Part shown: positions 34,447-43,381 of the stretch, in pieces
How the letters are laid out: every line of letters begins with the position of its first letter
Position numbering within the stretch: position 1 is the first letter of the stretch
Origin: Constrictibacter sp. MBR-5
GTDB lineage: Bacteria > Pseudomonadota > Alphaproteobacteria > JAJUGE01
Assembly (NCBI RefSeq): GCF_040549485.1
Contig: NZ_JBEPTK010000004.1
Coordinates: 124,001 to 188,000, forward strand
Direction of reading: 5' to 3'
DNA length: 64,000 nt
Translations under genes and position numbers: made by a program
The notes under the pieces: generated by a model
The model's database searches: none
The model's input: the letters and a program-made list of their open reading frames with translations, nothing else
Told to the model about the DNA's origin: nothing

Positions 34447-36054
34447 CTAACCGGCCCAGGCGGCACGGGCGAAGGCGTACAGGCCGGCCGCCAGGACCGC
34501 CGTCATCGGAACGGTGATCACCCATGCCGCCGCGATCGACAGCAGGTGGCTGCGCCGGACGAGGCGCCGCTTCCGCGCCTTCTTGACCTTCTCCGCCCGC
34601 AGCATGTCCTCCAGTCCGGCAGCACCCTCGGCCCGGGCGAGACCGTCGGCGGCCCATTGCGGCAGGGGCTGTGCCCGCCGGATCCGGCCGCGCTTGCGGC
34701 GCCGGTCCAGCCACTCGCGCAGGAACCCCACCCCGAACAGCGCGCCGAGCGCGATGTGGGTCGAACTGACCGGCAGACCGAGCCAGGAGGCGGCGATGAC
34801 GGTGATCGCCGCCGACAGCGCGATCGCAAATGCACGAGCCCGGTCGAGCCTGGTGATCTTCGTGCCCACGGTGCGGATCAGCCGCGGCCCGAACAGGGCG
34901 AGGCCGAGCGTGATCCCCGCCGCGCCCACCAGCATCACCCAGAAAGGTATGGCGACCTGCATCGCCACCGTACCGGACGATGAGACGCCGACGATGGCGG
35001 CCAGGGGCCCCACGGCGTTGGCGACGTCGTTCGCCCCGTGGGCGAAGGACAGCAGCGCGGCCGAGCAGATCAGCGGCACGGTGAAAAGCTGCATCACCGA
35101 CTTGCGTCGGTTGTCCAGGCCGACCGCAGCGCGCGTCACCATCGGGTGAACGGCCCCCCAGGCGAGGCCGAAGGCGCCGAGGCCGATGAGGCCGAGGGCG
35201 GCGGGGCCGGGCTTCCAGAGTCGCTGGAGCCCCTTCATCACCAGGTAGACCGAAAAGGCAGACGCCATGACGGCGACGAGGATCGGCACCCAGCGCTTCG
35301 CCGCCGCCACGCGGTCGGGCCGGTAGAGAATGGTGAACTTGATGATCAGCAGGATCCCCGCCGCGATCAGGCCGCCGAGCACCGGCGAGATCACCCAACT
35401 CGCCGCGATCTTGCCCATCGCCGGCCAGTTGACGGCATCCATTCCGGCCGCCGCGATGCCGCTGCCGGCCACTGCGCCGACGATGGCATGGGTGGTCGAG
35501 ACGGGAGCGCCGAGCCACGTGGCGAGATTGAGCCACAGGGCGGCCGCCAGCAGAGCGCACAGCATGCCGAGGATCAGCGCATCGGGATCGGCGAAGCCCG
35601 CCGGATCGACGATGCCGCGCGACACCGTCGCGACCACGTCGCCGCCGGCGATCAGCGCGCCCGCCGTCTCGCAGATCCCCGCGATGACGAGCGCGCCCGA
35701 GAGGGTCAGCGCCTGGGCGCCGACCGCCGGGCCGACATTGTTGGCGACGTCGTTGGCGCCGATGTTCAGCGCCATGTACGCGCCGACGACACCTGCCACC
35801 AGCACGATGGCGGTGTTGTCGAACGCGTCGCCCTTCAGTGCGACGTAGGCGCAGACGGCGAGGATGAAGAGCAGCGCGATGCCGATGCGCGTGCTCGACC
35901 GCGCCGTCTCGACCGTCGCCCGTTCCAGGCGCGCGATCTTCTTCAGGTCCTTGTCGAGCGGCGTCGCCTTGCGCGCCAGCGGGCGCTCGGGGAGCGGCCT
36001 GTCCCAACCCTCGCCCTGCAGCCTGCCGCCGCCCGTCCTATCGCCGTTCGGCAT
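34447..36054 (-). CDS. pit: Inorganic phosphate transporter, Pit family
   Basis: A 535-residue secondary transporter that imports phosphate (often as a metal-phosphate complex) with protons. Both Pit signature repeats are present: GANDVANNVGPAVGAQAL near residues 103-120 in the N-terminal half and HGANDVANAVGPLAAIVG near 354-371. About ten to twelve membrane helices flank a cytoplasmic loop. The N-terminal 50 residues are charged and longer than in E. coli PitA. A Pho-box-like direct repeat lies 7-24 bases upstream of the start codon, suggesting PhoB control. No phoU-like (DUF47) gene is adjacent. Confidence 0.93.
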   Translation of the reverse strand: MPNGDRTGGGRLQGEGWDRPLPERPLARKATPLDKDLKKIARLERATVETARSSTRIGIALLFILAVCAYVALKGDAFDNTAIVLVAGVVGAYMALNIGANDVANNVGPAVGAQALTLSGALVIAGICETAGALIAGGDVVATVSRGIVDPAGFADPDALILGMLCALLAAALWLNLATWLGAPVSTTHAIVGAVAGSGIAAAGMDAVNWPAMGKIAASWVISPVLGGLIAAGILLIIKFTILYRPDRVAAAKRWVPILVAVMASAFSVYLVMKGLQRLWKPGPAALGLIGLGAFGLAWGAVHPMVTRAAVGLDNRRKSVMQLFTVPLICSAALLSFAHGANDVANAVGPLAAIVGVSSSGTVAMQVAIPFWVMLVGAAGITLGLALFGPRLIRTVGTKITRLDRARAFAIALSAAITVIAASWLGLPVSSTHIALGALFGVGFLREWLDRRRKRGRIRRAQPLPQWAADGLARAEGAAGLEDMLRAEKVKKARKRRLVRRSHLLSIAAAWVITVPMTAVLAAGLYAFARAAWAG

Positions 36055-36060
36055 CCGCCA

Positions 36061-36078
36061 CCGTCACAAAATCGTCAC
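36061..36078. promoter_or_regulatory. Pho-box-like direct repeat at the pit start
   Basis: On the plus strand two 7-base repeats, CCGTCAC and TCGTCAC, are separated by AAAA, which is the exact 7-4-7 layout of the PhoB consensus CTGTCAT-AWAW-CTGTCAY with the GTCA cores intact. It lies only 7 bases before the pit start codon and overlaps the ribosome-binding region, and its direct orientation is opposite to the gene. That would fit repression better than activation. Confidence 0.4.
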
Positions 36079-36171
36079 GGCGGACAATGCCTACGGGCGG
36101 CCGACCGTTCAACCGCTAGCGGGAGATTCTGCCCTATGGCTGCTTCCCGGCCCCGCCTACTCCGCTCCCGG

Positions 36172-37368
36172 CTATTCCACGTCGCGGGCGCCGGCGGTTC
36201 GGGCTGCGAAGCCTTCCGGGACCTCGCGGCCGACATCGGTGAAGGCCCGCTTCACGGCGGCGACATAGGGGCCGAACACCTGCTTGCGGTTCTCCATCGC
36301 CCAGGCGTTCGACGCGGCGGGCATGTCGAGCGATCCCTGGAACCGCGGCATGACGTAGCGCGCGAAGAGTTCGTAGCTGCGCATCGTCTGCTCGCGCGTC
36401 GCCCATTCGTGCGCGCGGAACATGATCCCGCCGAACCCGCCCTGGCTGTAGCCGATCAGCCGCTCGATTCCCTTGATCACCGTCTCCGGCGTGCCGACCA
36501 GGGTCGAGCCCATCGCCACCCCCTCGCGCAGCGGATCGTCCGAGCGGCCCGGCGGGCGGCCCAGCGTGTCCTCGAAATAGGTGACCGTCTCCAGCCGCTC
36601 GCCCTTGTTGACCTCGCGCAGGGCCTGTTCGTCGTCTTCGGCCAGGTGCGCCGTGACGACGATGCGCCAGTCCTTGCGGCTGACCGTCTGGCCGTGCTTC
36701 GCCGCGGTCTCCTCGGCGATCTTCCACTGCTCGGCCATCTTCTGCGGCCCGCCCGGCAGACCGGCGCCGATCGAGAGCACGCCGACGCCGAACTTGCCGG
36801 CCGCCATCATGCCCGACGGCGTGATGGTGCTGGCGACGGCGATGTCGAAGCGCGGGTCGGACCAGGGCGCCAGATGCAGGCGCGCGTCGCGCAGTTCGAA
36901 CCAGTCGGTCTTCTTCGTGACCGGCTCCTCGCAGCGCAGCAGTTCGAGGATGACGCCGAGCGCCTCCTCCATGCGCGGCCGCTGGGTCGACGGCTCGATG
37001 CCCAGCATGTAGGCGTCGGACGTGAGCGCACCGGGACCGCAGCCGAGCATCACCCGGCCACGGGTCATATGATCGAGCTGGACGAAGCGCTGCGCCACCA
37101 GCAGCGGGTTGTGGTAGGGCAGCGAGGTGACGCCGGAGCCCAGCTTGATGTGCTTGGTGCGCTCTGCCGCCGCCGCGATGATCAGTTCCGGCGACGCGAT
37201 GATCTCCCAGCCGGCCGAATGATGCTCGCCGATCCAGGCCTCGTCGTAGCCCAGATAGTCCAGCCACTCGAGCAGCTCGACATCGCGCGCCATGGCCAGG
37301 GTCGGGTTCTCGCCCAGGCGGTGGAAAGGGGCGAGGAAGATGCCGAACTTCATGCCGCGATGACCCAT
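36172..37368 (-). CDS. LLM class flavin-dependent oxidoreductase
   Basis: A 398-residue bacterial luciferase-like monooxygenase (FMN or F420 type). The N-terminal strand MKFGIFLAPFHR, EAWIGEHHSAGWEIIASPEL near residues 42-61, and the substrate-binding loop GRVMLGCGPGALTSDAYMLG near 101-120 are typical of the family. The start MGHRG was chosen because GGGGGCG precedes it; a Met five residues on is also possible. No flavin reductase is adjacent (one lies at 49470). Substrate is unknown. Confidence 0.86.
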   Translation of the reverse strand: MGHRGMKFGIFLAPFHRLGENPTLAMARDVELLEWLDYLGYDEAWIGEHHSAGWEIIASPELIIAAAAERTKHIKLGSGVTSLPYHNPLLVAQRFVQLDHMTRGRVMLGCGPGALTSDAYMLGIEPSTQRPRMEEALGVILELLRCEEPVTKKTDWFELRDARLHLAPWSDPRFDIAVASTITPSGMMAAGKFGVGVLSIGAGLPGGPQKMAEQWKIAEETAAKHGQTVSRKDWRIVVTAHLAEDDEQALREVNKGERLETVTYFEDTLGRPPGRSDDPLREGVAMGSTLVGTPETVIKGIERLIGYSQGGFGGIMFRAHEWATREQTMRSYELFARYVMPRFQGSLDMPAASNAWAMENRKQVFGPYVAAVKRAFTDVGREVPEGFAARTAGARDVE

Positions 37369-37549
37369 GGAACGCCCCCGGTTGCACCTGTACGGATACC
37401 GCACGATACCGCGCCAGGGGTCCCAGCGGAAGCTGACCGGACATACGAGGCTCTATCGCGACGGCATTATGCTATGACACGATCCAGAGCGCTCGTGCGT
37501 CGGCCATCATGCGTGGGCGTTAACGAAAAGTCCTTTGCGGGAGGGCGCA

Positions 37550-37912
37550 ATGGCGAGGACGATCTTCGAGCGCTACGGCGGGTTCGCCAAGATCAACCGG
37601 ATCGTAACCGCCTTCTACGACAAGATGCTCGAGTCACCGGTAACCGCCCCGTACTTCGCGCATACGGACATGCGCATGCTGATCGACCACCAGACGAAGT
37701 TCGTCGCCACGGTCACAGGTGGTCCGGCAAGTTACGACGACGAAGTACTGGAGAAGGTGCACGCCCGGCTCGGAATCACCGAGGAGGCTTTCCTGGAGGC
37801 GGTCAGCCTCTTGAAGGAAACGCTCGAGGAGTTCGGGCTAGCAGAGGGAGACGTGAGCACCGTCATTGCCGAGATCGTCCGGCGCAAGAACTTCATTGTC
37901 GCACGGCGCTGA
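37550..37912 (+). CDS. Group 1 truncated hemoglobin
   Basis: A 120-residue truncated globin. The start is the ATG before ARTIFERYGG, with GGGAGGG 5 bases upstream. Features are Tyr23 at the B10 position (AFYDKM), FAHTDM near 37-42, HQTKFVATVTGGP near 47-59, and the proximal heme ligand His71 in EKVHARLGI, all matching group 1 members. Such proteins bind oxygen or NO. The adenylate cyclase gene begins 7 bases after its stop, so the two are co-transcribed, and a sensing or protective role for the cyclase is the natural inference. Confidence 0.85.
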   Translation: MARTIFERYGGFAKINRIVTAFYDKMLESPVTAPYFAHTDMRMLIDHQTKFVATVTGGPASYDDEVLEKVHARLGITEEAFLEAVSLLKETLEEFGLAEGDVSTVIAEIVRRKNFIVARR

Positions 37913-37919
37913 GGGTGTC

Positions 37920-38990
37920 ATGGCCGACGATGCCGGTTGCGCCAGCACTCCTACTGATTCTGCCGTCCTGGCGCGCCTGCTGCAGGGGCTGGGCACCGGC
38001 GTGGCGGTTGTCGATGCCGACTGGCGTGTGACGTTCGAGAACGCCAAGTTCTTCCAGTGGTTTCCGCCGAGTCCTGCCGACCCTGGAACGTTGCAGGATC
38101 GCCTGCCCGGCTTCGACGCGGCGATGGCGGCGGAGCGGATCCGCGCGGGCCGCTCCCTTGCACTCGAGGTCGAAACTCGCAACGCCCGCCCGGTGCCCGT
38201 GGTAGCGGACATCCGCGCGCTGCCGCAGGACGGCGAAGGGCGGATGCTGGTGGAATGCCGCGACATCTCGAAGCAGAAGCAAGCCGAATACATGCTCGAA
38301 TCCTACTCGCACATGTCGGAGAAGCACACGCGGGAGCTGCAGCGGGAGAAGGACCGCGTCGAGAAACTGCTGCTCAACATCATGCCCCGTTCGGTCTACG
38401 AGGAGATGAAGGACTACGGCACGGTGACGCCGCAGCGGTTCGACCATGCCTCGATCCTGATGCTCGATTTCGTGGGCTTTACGGAGATGGCGATCTCGCG
38501 CGAACCCGCGGCGATGATCACCGAGCTCAACGACATCTTCACGGCCTTCGACCGCATCGTCGAACTGTTCGGCTGCGAGCGGATCAAGACCATCGGCGAC
38601 GCCTACATGGCGGTTTCCGGGCTGCCCGAAGCCAGCCTGGAACACGCTCACAACGTCGCCCGTGCCGCCCTGCGCATGAAGCGCTACATCGAGCGCCGCA
38701 ACGACGCCCATCCGGAGACGTGGCATTGCCGCATCGGCGTCGGCACGGGACCCGTGGTGGGATCGATCGTCGGCATCCAGAAGTACGTCTATGACATCTT
38801 CGGACCGGGCGTGAACTTGGCGTCACGGATCGAAGCGGTGTGCGAACCGATGCAGATCCTCTGCTGTGCAGCCACGCACGCGCTGATCGCCAACGACTTC
38901 GACTGTCGCGCGCAGGCCGAGGTCGACCTGAAGGGCTTTGGCGCCAGCACGCTCTACAGCATCGAACGCGAGCTCGCCCGCTCCCGTTGA
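37920..38990 (+). CDS. PAS-linked class III adenylate cyclase
   Basis: A 356-residue cytoplasmic cyclase: a PAS-like domain at about residues 15-120, a signalling coiled coil at about 122-150, and a class III catalytic domain from about 155. Metal ligands Asp183 (DFVGFTE) and Asp227 (KTIGDAYM) are present; the base-specifying pair is Lys223 and Asp292 (KYVYDIFG), as in adenylate and not guanylate cyclases, and the transition-state residues Asn299 and Arg303 (VNLASR) are intact. It should therefore make cAMP. The LLLNIMPRSVYEEMKDYG linker resembles that of soluble guanylate cyclases. It overlaps the convergent regulator gene by 37 bases. Confidence 0.9.
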   Translation: MADDAGCASTPTDSAVLARLLQGLGTGVAVVDADWRVTFENAKFFQWFPPSPADPGTLQDRLPGFDAAMAAERIRAGRSLALEVETRNARPVPVVADIRALPQDGEGRMLVECRDISKQKQAEYMLESYSHMSEKHTRELQREKDRVEKLLLNIMPRSVYEEMKDYGTVTPQRFDHASILMLDFVGFTEMAISREPAAMITELNDIFTAFDRIVELFGCERIKTIGDAYMAVSGLPEASLEHAHNVARAALRMKRYIERRNDAHPETWHCRIGVGTGPVVGSIVGIQKYVYDIFGPGVNLASRIEAVCEPMQILCCAATHALIANDFDCRAQAEVDLKGFGASTLYSIERELARSR

Positions 38991-40030
38991 GCCTTGGCTC
39001 GCCCCGCCGCCGGAGCGATGGGCGCCCATGCGCCGAAACGCTCCCGATAGCGCGCCGGACACAGGCCCGTATAGCGCCGAAAGAGATTGCGAAAGAAGAT
39101 GGGATCGCGGTAGCCGACGGCATCGCAGACCTGCTGCACGGTGCGCCGGCCGGTTTCCAGATGATGCTTTGCCGCAGCGACACGTAGCCCTTGAAGGTAC
39201 TCGCGCGGCGTGTGGCCGGTGGCAGTCTTGAAGCGCCTGACGAAGTTCCGCGGGCTCATCGCCAGTTGCGCCGCCAGCGCCTCCAGGTTTACCGGTTGCG
39301 TGAAGTTGGCGTGGAGCCAGTCCTCCGCACTGGCGATGGCAGCATCCCCGTGCGGCCGGCGCAGGCCGCCCTGGGCGAATGTGAGTTGCAGCGCTCGCGG
39401 CATTTCGATCAGCAGGGACTTCGCGCATTCCAGCGCAATCGCACGCGAGCCGAACTTCTCGACGAGATAGAGCGCGAGATCGGCGGCCGCATTGATGCCG
39501 CCGCCGCAGTAGACGTCTCCGGCGTCGGTGATCAACCGGTCGGTCTGCCAATCCACGTTCGGAAAGCGGTCGCGGTAGACCGCGTCCAGAGCCCAGTGCG
39601 TCGTCGCCTGCTTTCCGTCGAGAAGGCCCGCCTGAGCGATCAGTGCGACGCCGGAGCAGACGCCGGCGATGCGTGCCCCGTCGTCAGCCCAGCGCCGCAG
39701 CCACGGCACGATGGCCGCGTTGCGCGCGATCACCTCGTCGATCAGATAGCCGGTCTCGACCAGATCCTCGACCGGGAGACCGCCGGCGGGCACGAACACC
39801 AGATCCGGGCGCTCGACATCCGCGACGGCACAGGCCGGCGAAATCGACACGAGACGATCCATGACCGCCGCCCGGCCGTCCGCCGAAGCCGTCGTGACGC
39901 GGAACGCCGGCTCGACGCGAGTCTCGCGCAACAGGTTCCAGAACACGCCGGCAAACCGGAATATCTCGGTCGGCAGGATGGCTGTCGATGCGCACCCGCC
40001 GTTCAGGAACAGGACGGTCACATGGAACAT
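38954..40030 (-). CDS. GlxA-type AraC family transcription regulator
   Basis: A 358-residue regulator with an N-terminal DJ-1/PfpI-like domain (about residues 1-190, nucleophile-elbow-like AGVCSGVALIAQ near 121-132) and a C-terminal AraC/XylS double helix-turn-helix (about 220-335, with LAAQLAMSPRNFVRRFKTAT near 248-267). The family includes GlxA and regulators of amine or quaternary ammonium catabolism. It faces away from the DUF4242-mtoX-SCO operon across 109 bases, so control of that operon is possible but not shown. Its 3' end overlaps the cyclase gene. Confidence 0.88.
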   Translation of the reverse strand: MFHVTVLFLNGGCASTAILPTEIFRFAGVFWNLLRETRVEPAFRVTTASADGRAAVMDRLVSISPACAVADVERPDLVFVPAGGLPVEDLVETGYLIDEVIARNAAIVPWLRRWADDGARIAGVCSGVALIAQAGLLDGKQATTHWALDAVYRDRFPNVDWQTDRLITDAGDVYCGGGINAAADLALYLVEKFGSRAIALECAKSLLIEMPRALQLTFAQGGLRRPHGDAAIASAEDWLHANFTQPVNLEALAAQLAMSPRNFVRRFKTATGHTPREYLQGLRVAAAKHHLETGRRTVQQVCDAVGYRDPIFFRNLFRRYTGLCPARYRERFGAWAPIAPAAGRAKAQRERASSRSML

Positions 40031-40139
40031 GCGTCACCCGCCATGGCCGGTTAGCCCATGAACAATGTCATGAACACCCTCTTATGAACAAGTAAGGCGT
40101 CGGGCATCCTCCGGCTTCATCGAGAGGAGAACCGGCGAA

Positions 40140-40439
40140 ATGCTCAGACGCTTCATGATCGAGCGAGACATTCCGCGCGTCGGTGCGATGTCGCTGTCCG
40201 AGTTGGGTGAAGCCGCGAAGACCTCGAACGGCGCACTCGCCGCCTTGGCGGGCATTCAGTGGGTACAGTCCTACGTCGCGGCCGACAAGACCTTCTGCAT
40301 CTACCTGGCGGAGGACGAGGCGGTCATCCGTGACCATGCGCGCCTGTCGGGCTTTCCCGCCACGCGTATCACGGAACTAACGACCGTGATCGACCCCGCC
40401 ACCGAAGCGCACTGCGCCGTCACGCGCACAGGAGGCTGA
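40140..40439 (+). CDS. DUF4242 (SCO4226 nickel-binding) family protein
   Basis: A 99-residue ferredoxin-like small protein of the DUF4242 family, to which the nickel-binding SCO4226 of Streptomyces belongs. Family features are MIERDIPRVGAMSLSEL near residues 6-22, IQWVQSYVAADKTFCIYLAE near 40-59, and the C-terminal ITELTTVIDP near 77-86. It ends 1 base before the methanethiol oxidase gene, so it is the first gene of that operon. A metal or redox accessory role is possible; none is proven. Confidence 0.78.
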   Translation: MLRRFMIERDIPRVGAMSLSELGEAAKTSNGALAALAGIQWVQSYVAADKTFCIYLAEDEAVIRDHARLSGFPATRITELTTVIDPATEAHCAVTRTGG

Positions 40440-40440
40440 C

Positions 40441-41754
40441 ATGCCCGCCCACATGCTCGGCAGGACCGCCCTGCCCCTCTTCGTCGCCTGCGCCGTCGTC
40501 GCGTTCGGCGCCTCGGATACCCGGGCCGACGAAACCTGTCAGTCGCCCTACATGCCGAAAATCACCGGCGAAGAAGAGTTCGTCTATGTCTGGACCCTGG
40601 GCATCAAGGGCCTCGGCGACGGCTTCGACAAGGTCGTCACGATCGACGTCCGCAAGGACTCGCCGACCTTTGGCAAGGTGGTCGATGTCGATTCCGTCGG
40701 CGGACGCCACGAGGCGCACCATGGCGGCTTCACGGACGACCGGCGGCACTTCTGGGTCGCGGGCCTGTCGGACAGCAAGATCTTCATCTTCGACGTGGCG
40801 ACAGATCCCTCGAATCCGAAGCTGGTCAAGACGATCGACGATTTCACCGAGAAGAGCGGCGGCATCGTGGGACCACACGGGGCGTATGCCCTGCCGGGGC
40901 GGGTGATGATTTCGGGCCTGTCGAACACGGCCCGCGACGGCCGGACAGGTCTCGTCGAATACTCTAACGAGGGCGAGTACATCGCGACCCACTGGATGCC
41001 GACGGCGGAGAGCACGCAGGGCGCCGAGGTGGAGAAGATCGCCGACGGCTACGGCTACGACGCGCGTGTCCTGCCCCGCAAGAACGTCATGCTCACCTCG
41101 TCCTTCACCGGCTTCGACAACTATATGCGCCCGCTCGGTGAGTTGGTGCAGGACGCCGAGGCGATGAAGCGGTTCGGGCAGACGATGGTGCTGTGGGATT
41201 TTCACGCCCGCAAGCCGAAGAAGGTGTTTCACGTCCCGGGCGTTCCGCTGGAGGTACGCTGGGCCTGGGGGCCGCACAACAACTATGCCTTCACGTCGAC
41301 CGCGCTCACCTCGAAGCTGTGGCTGGTCTACGAGGACGCAGGTACCTGGAAGGCGAAGGAGGTCGCGGACATCGGCGATCCGTCCAAGCTGCCCCTTCCC
41401 GTGGACATCAGCCTCAGCGCCGACGACAGGATGCTGTTCGTCGACACCTTCATGGACGGCATGACGCGGGTGTTCGACGTATCCGACCCGCACAAGCCGA
41501 AGCAGATCTACGAAAAGAAGATCGGCAGCCAGGTGAACATGGTATCGCAGAGCTGGGACGGCCGACGGGTTTACTTCACCAGTTCGCTCCTGGCCAACTG
41601 GGACAAGACCGGCAGCGACGACGAGCAGTTCCTGAAGGCCTATCACTGGACGGGCAGCGAACTGACGCCGCGCTTCGAGATCGACTTCCGCGCCGAGAAG
41701 CTGGGACGACCGCATCTCATGCGGTTCGGTTCCGCCAGCCTCTACACGAACTGA
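40441..41754 (+). CDS. mtoX: Selenium-binding protein 56 family, probable methanethiol oxidase
   Basis: A 437-residue periplasmic protein with a signal peptide (about residues 1-29, cleaved near ADET). It belongs to the SBP56 family of beta-propellers; the bacterial member MtoX is a copper-dependent methanethiol oxidase that makes formaldehyde, hydrogen peroxide and sulfide. His-rich segments RHEAHHGG near 90-97 and GPHGAY near 143-148, with EVRWAWGPHNNYAFTS near 271-286, are likely metal-site residues. Known mtoX loci carry a SCO1/SenC gene downstream, as here, which supports the assignment. The known partner mauG is absent. Confidence 0.85.
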   Translation: MPAHMLGRTALPLFVACAVVAFGASDTRADETCQSPYMPKITGEEEFVYVWTLGIKGLGDGFDKVVTIDVRKDSPTFGKVVDVDSVGGRHEAHHGGFTDDRRHFWVAGLSDSKIFIFDVATDPSNPKLVKTIDDFTEKSGGIVGPHGAYALPGRVMISGLSNTARDGRTGLVEYSNEGEYIATHWMPTAESTQGAEVEKIADGYGYDARVLPRKNVMLTSSFTGFDNYMRPLGELVQDAEAMKRFGQTMVLWDFHARKPKKVFHVPGVPLEVRWAWGPHNNYAFTSTALTSKLWLVYEDAGTWKAKEVADIGDPSKLPLPVDISLSADDRMLFVDTFMDGMTRVFDVSDPHKPKQIYEKKIGSQVNMVSQSWDGRRVYFTSSLLANWDKTGSDDEQFLKAYHWTGSELTPRFEIDFRAEKLGRPHLMRFGSASLYTN

Positions 41755-41756
41755 CG

Positions 41757-42476
41757 ATGTACCGACACGCGCTTCGGGCCGGCTTGCTCATCGCGAGCCT
41801 GGCTTGGGCACCGGGGATGGTGGCCGCGCACGACGGGCACGCCCACGGCTCACCACAACCGGCGCCGAGCACCGGCTATGCCTATCCGCTCGCCCGACCC
41901 GGCACCTACGCCTTGCCAGCGATCAAGCGGGCGGCCGGCGGGAGCGTCCTGGACGAACAGGGACATCGCCGCGACCTCGCGGACATCCTCCGTGGCCGGA
42001 TTACGGTCCTCGCCTTCATCTACACGCGATGCGGCGACGTTTGTCCGACAGCGAGCATGCAGCTCGCGGCGTTGCGCGACATCGCGGGCCGGGATCTCCG
42101 CGGCGCCGATCGGCTGCAGCTGATCTCGATGAGCTTCGATCCGGACCACGATACGCCGACGGTCATGGCGGAGCACGCCCGGCAGTGGCGCGACGGCGGC
42201 AGGGGGCCGCGCTGGCTGTTCGTCACGGCGCCTGACCGGGAGCGGCTGGCACCGATCCTGTCGGCCTACGGCCAGTCGGTCATGCCCCAGCCGGGGCCGC
42301 CCGGTGGGCCGAACCTGCTGGCCCACATTCTGCGGGTCTTCCTGGTCGATCGCTCCGGCATGGTGCGCAACATCTACAGCATCGACTTCCTCGACCCCCA
42401 ACTGGTGCTGAACGACGTGCGCACGCTTCTCCTGCAGGAAGGCCGCAGTCCGGCCCCCGAAGCCCGGCTCCGCTAG
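41757..42476 (+). CDS. SCO1/SenC family copper chaperone
   Basis: A 239-residue exported protein with a signal peptide (about 1-24), a His-rich linker HDGHAHG near 25-31, and a thioredoxin-like SCO domain. The copper ligands are Cys92 and Cys96 (C-x3-C in TRCGDVCP) and a His in NLLAHILRVF near residues 193-202. SCO proteins deliver copper to cytochrome oxidase CuA; in mtoX operons this one probably loads the methanethiol oxidase. It begins 2 bases after the mtoX stop. Confidence 0.88.
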   Translation: MYRHALRAGLLIASLAWAPGMVAAHDGHAHGSPQPAPSTGYAYPLARPGTYALPAIKRAAGGSVLDEQGHRRDLADILRGRITVLAFIYTRCGDVCPTASMQLAALRDIAGRDLRGADRLQLISMSFDPDHDTPTVMAEHARQWRDGGRGPRWLFVTAPDRERLAPILSAYGQSVMPQPGPPGGPNLLAHILRVFLVDRSGMVRNIYSIDFLDPQLVLNDVRTLLLQEGRSPAPEARLR

Positions 42477-42569
42477 ACGCGCGCCCACCCGGCGCACCGC
42501 CCGTTTCGCCCCCGTCGGGGCGATGCTAGTAAGAGCGCGGATGCAATAACGGGCAGGGCAGAGGCGAAG

Positions 42570-43367
42570 ATGGCGGAAGATGTCGTACTGACCGAAATTG
42601 ACGGCCGAGGTGTCGCCACGGTGACCCTGAACCGGCCGGAGGTGAACAACGCCTACAACGGCGACATGATCCTGGGCCTGATCGCGGCGTTCCAGAAGCT
42701 GGGTGCCGACCCGGCGGTGCGGGTCGTGACGATCCGTGGCAACGGCCGGCACTTTCAGGCCGGCGCGGACCTGAAGTGGATCCAGTCGGTCAGCCATCTG
42801 TCCGCGGAGGAGAATCTGCGGATCTCGATGAACACGACGAATGCGATCCGCGGGCTGAACGAGTTCCCGAAGCCGACGATCGCCCTCGTGCACGGCGGCT
42901 GCTTCGGCGGCGGTACCGGCATGATCGCGGCCTGCGACATCGTGCTGGCGTCGGAGGACGCGATCTTCGCCATCACGGAGTCGCGATGGGGCCTGATGGC
43001 GGCACCCATCATCCCGCAGCTGAACGCCCGGATGGGCCTGGCCAACGTCCGCCGCTACGCGCTCACCTCGGAACGCTTCGATGCGCGCCGCGCCGTCGAA
43101 CTCGGCCTCGCGAGCGAGATGTGCGCGACGGGCAAGCTCGACGAGGCCGCGGCACCGATCATCGACGCGCTGCTGATGTGCGGACCCGACGCGATCGCCG
43201 AGACCAAGGCCTGCGCCCTGGAGATGGCGGGGCAGGTCGTGGACGACGCCCTCGCCGACCGGCTCGCGCGGCAGCACGCCGCCAAGCGTGGCACGGCCGA
43301 GGCCGCGGAAGGCCTGAACAGCTTCCTGGAGAAGCGCAAGCCGAACTGGTACACCGGCGACAAGTAA
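42570..43367 (+). CDS. Enoyl-CoA hydratase/isomerase family protein
   Basis: A 265-residue crotonase-fold protein. The oxyanion-hole segment FQAGADLKW is near residues 60-68 and GGCFGGGTGMIAACDIVLAS near 108-127. Of the two catalytic Glu of classical enoyl-CoA hydratase, the first is replaced (GGTGM) and the second is kept in FAITESRWGL near 132-141. This pattern is like methylglutaconyl-CoA or isohexenylglutaconyl-CoA hydratases (LiuC/AtuE), so leucine or acyclic terpene breakdown is possible, but no partner genes are nearby. It stands alone downstream of the SCO gene by 93 bases. Confidence 0.83.
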   Translation: MAEDVVLTEIDGRGVATVTLNRPEVNNAYNGDMILGLIAAFQKLGADPAVRVVTIRGNGRHFQAGADLKWIQSVSHLSAEENLRISMNTTNAIRGLNEFPKPTIALVHGGCFGGGTGMIAACDIVLASEDAIFAITESRWGLMAAPIIPQLNARMGLANVRRYALTSERFDARRAVELGLASEMCATGKLDEAAAPIIDALLMCGPDAIAETKACALEMAGQVVDDALADRLARQHAAKRGTAEAAEGLNSFLEKRKPNWYTGDK

Positions 43368-43381
43368 GGCCGCGTGACCGG

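Noticed and set aside
35038-38031. 997-codon open frame on the plus strand
   Set aside because: It runs antisense to pit and the LLM gene and across the globin; its residues are Arg/Ala/His-rich with no family resemblance, a common shadow in GC-rich DNA.
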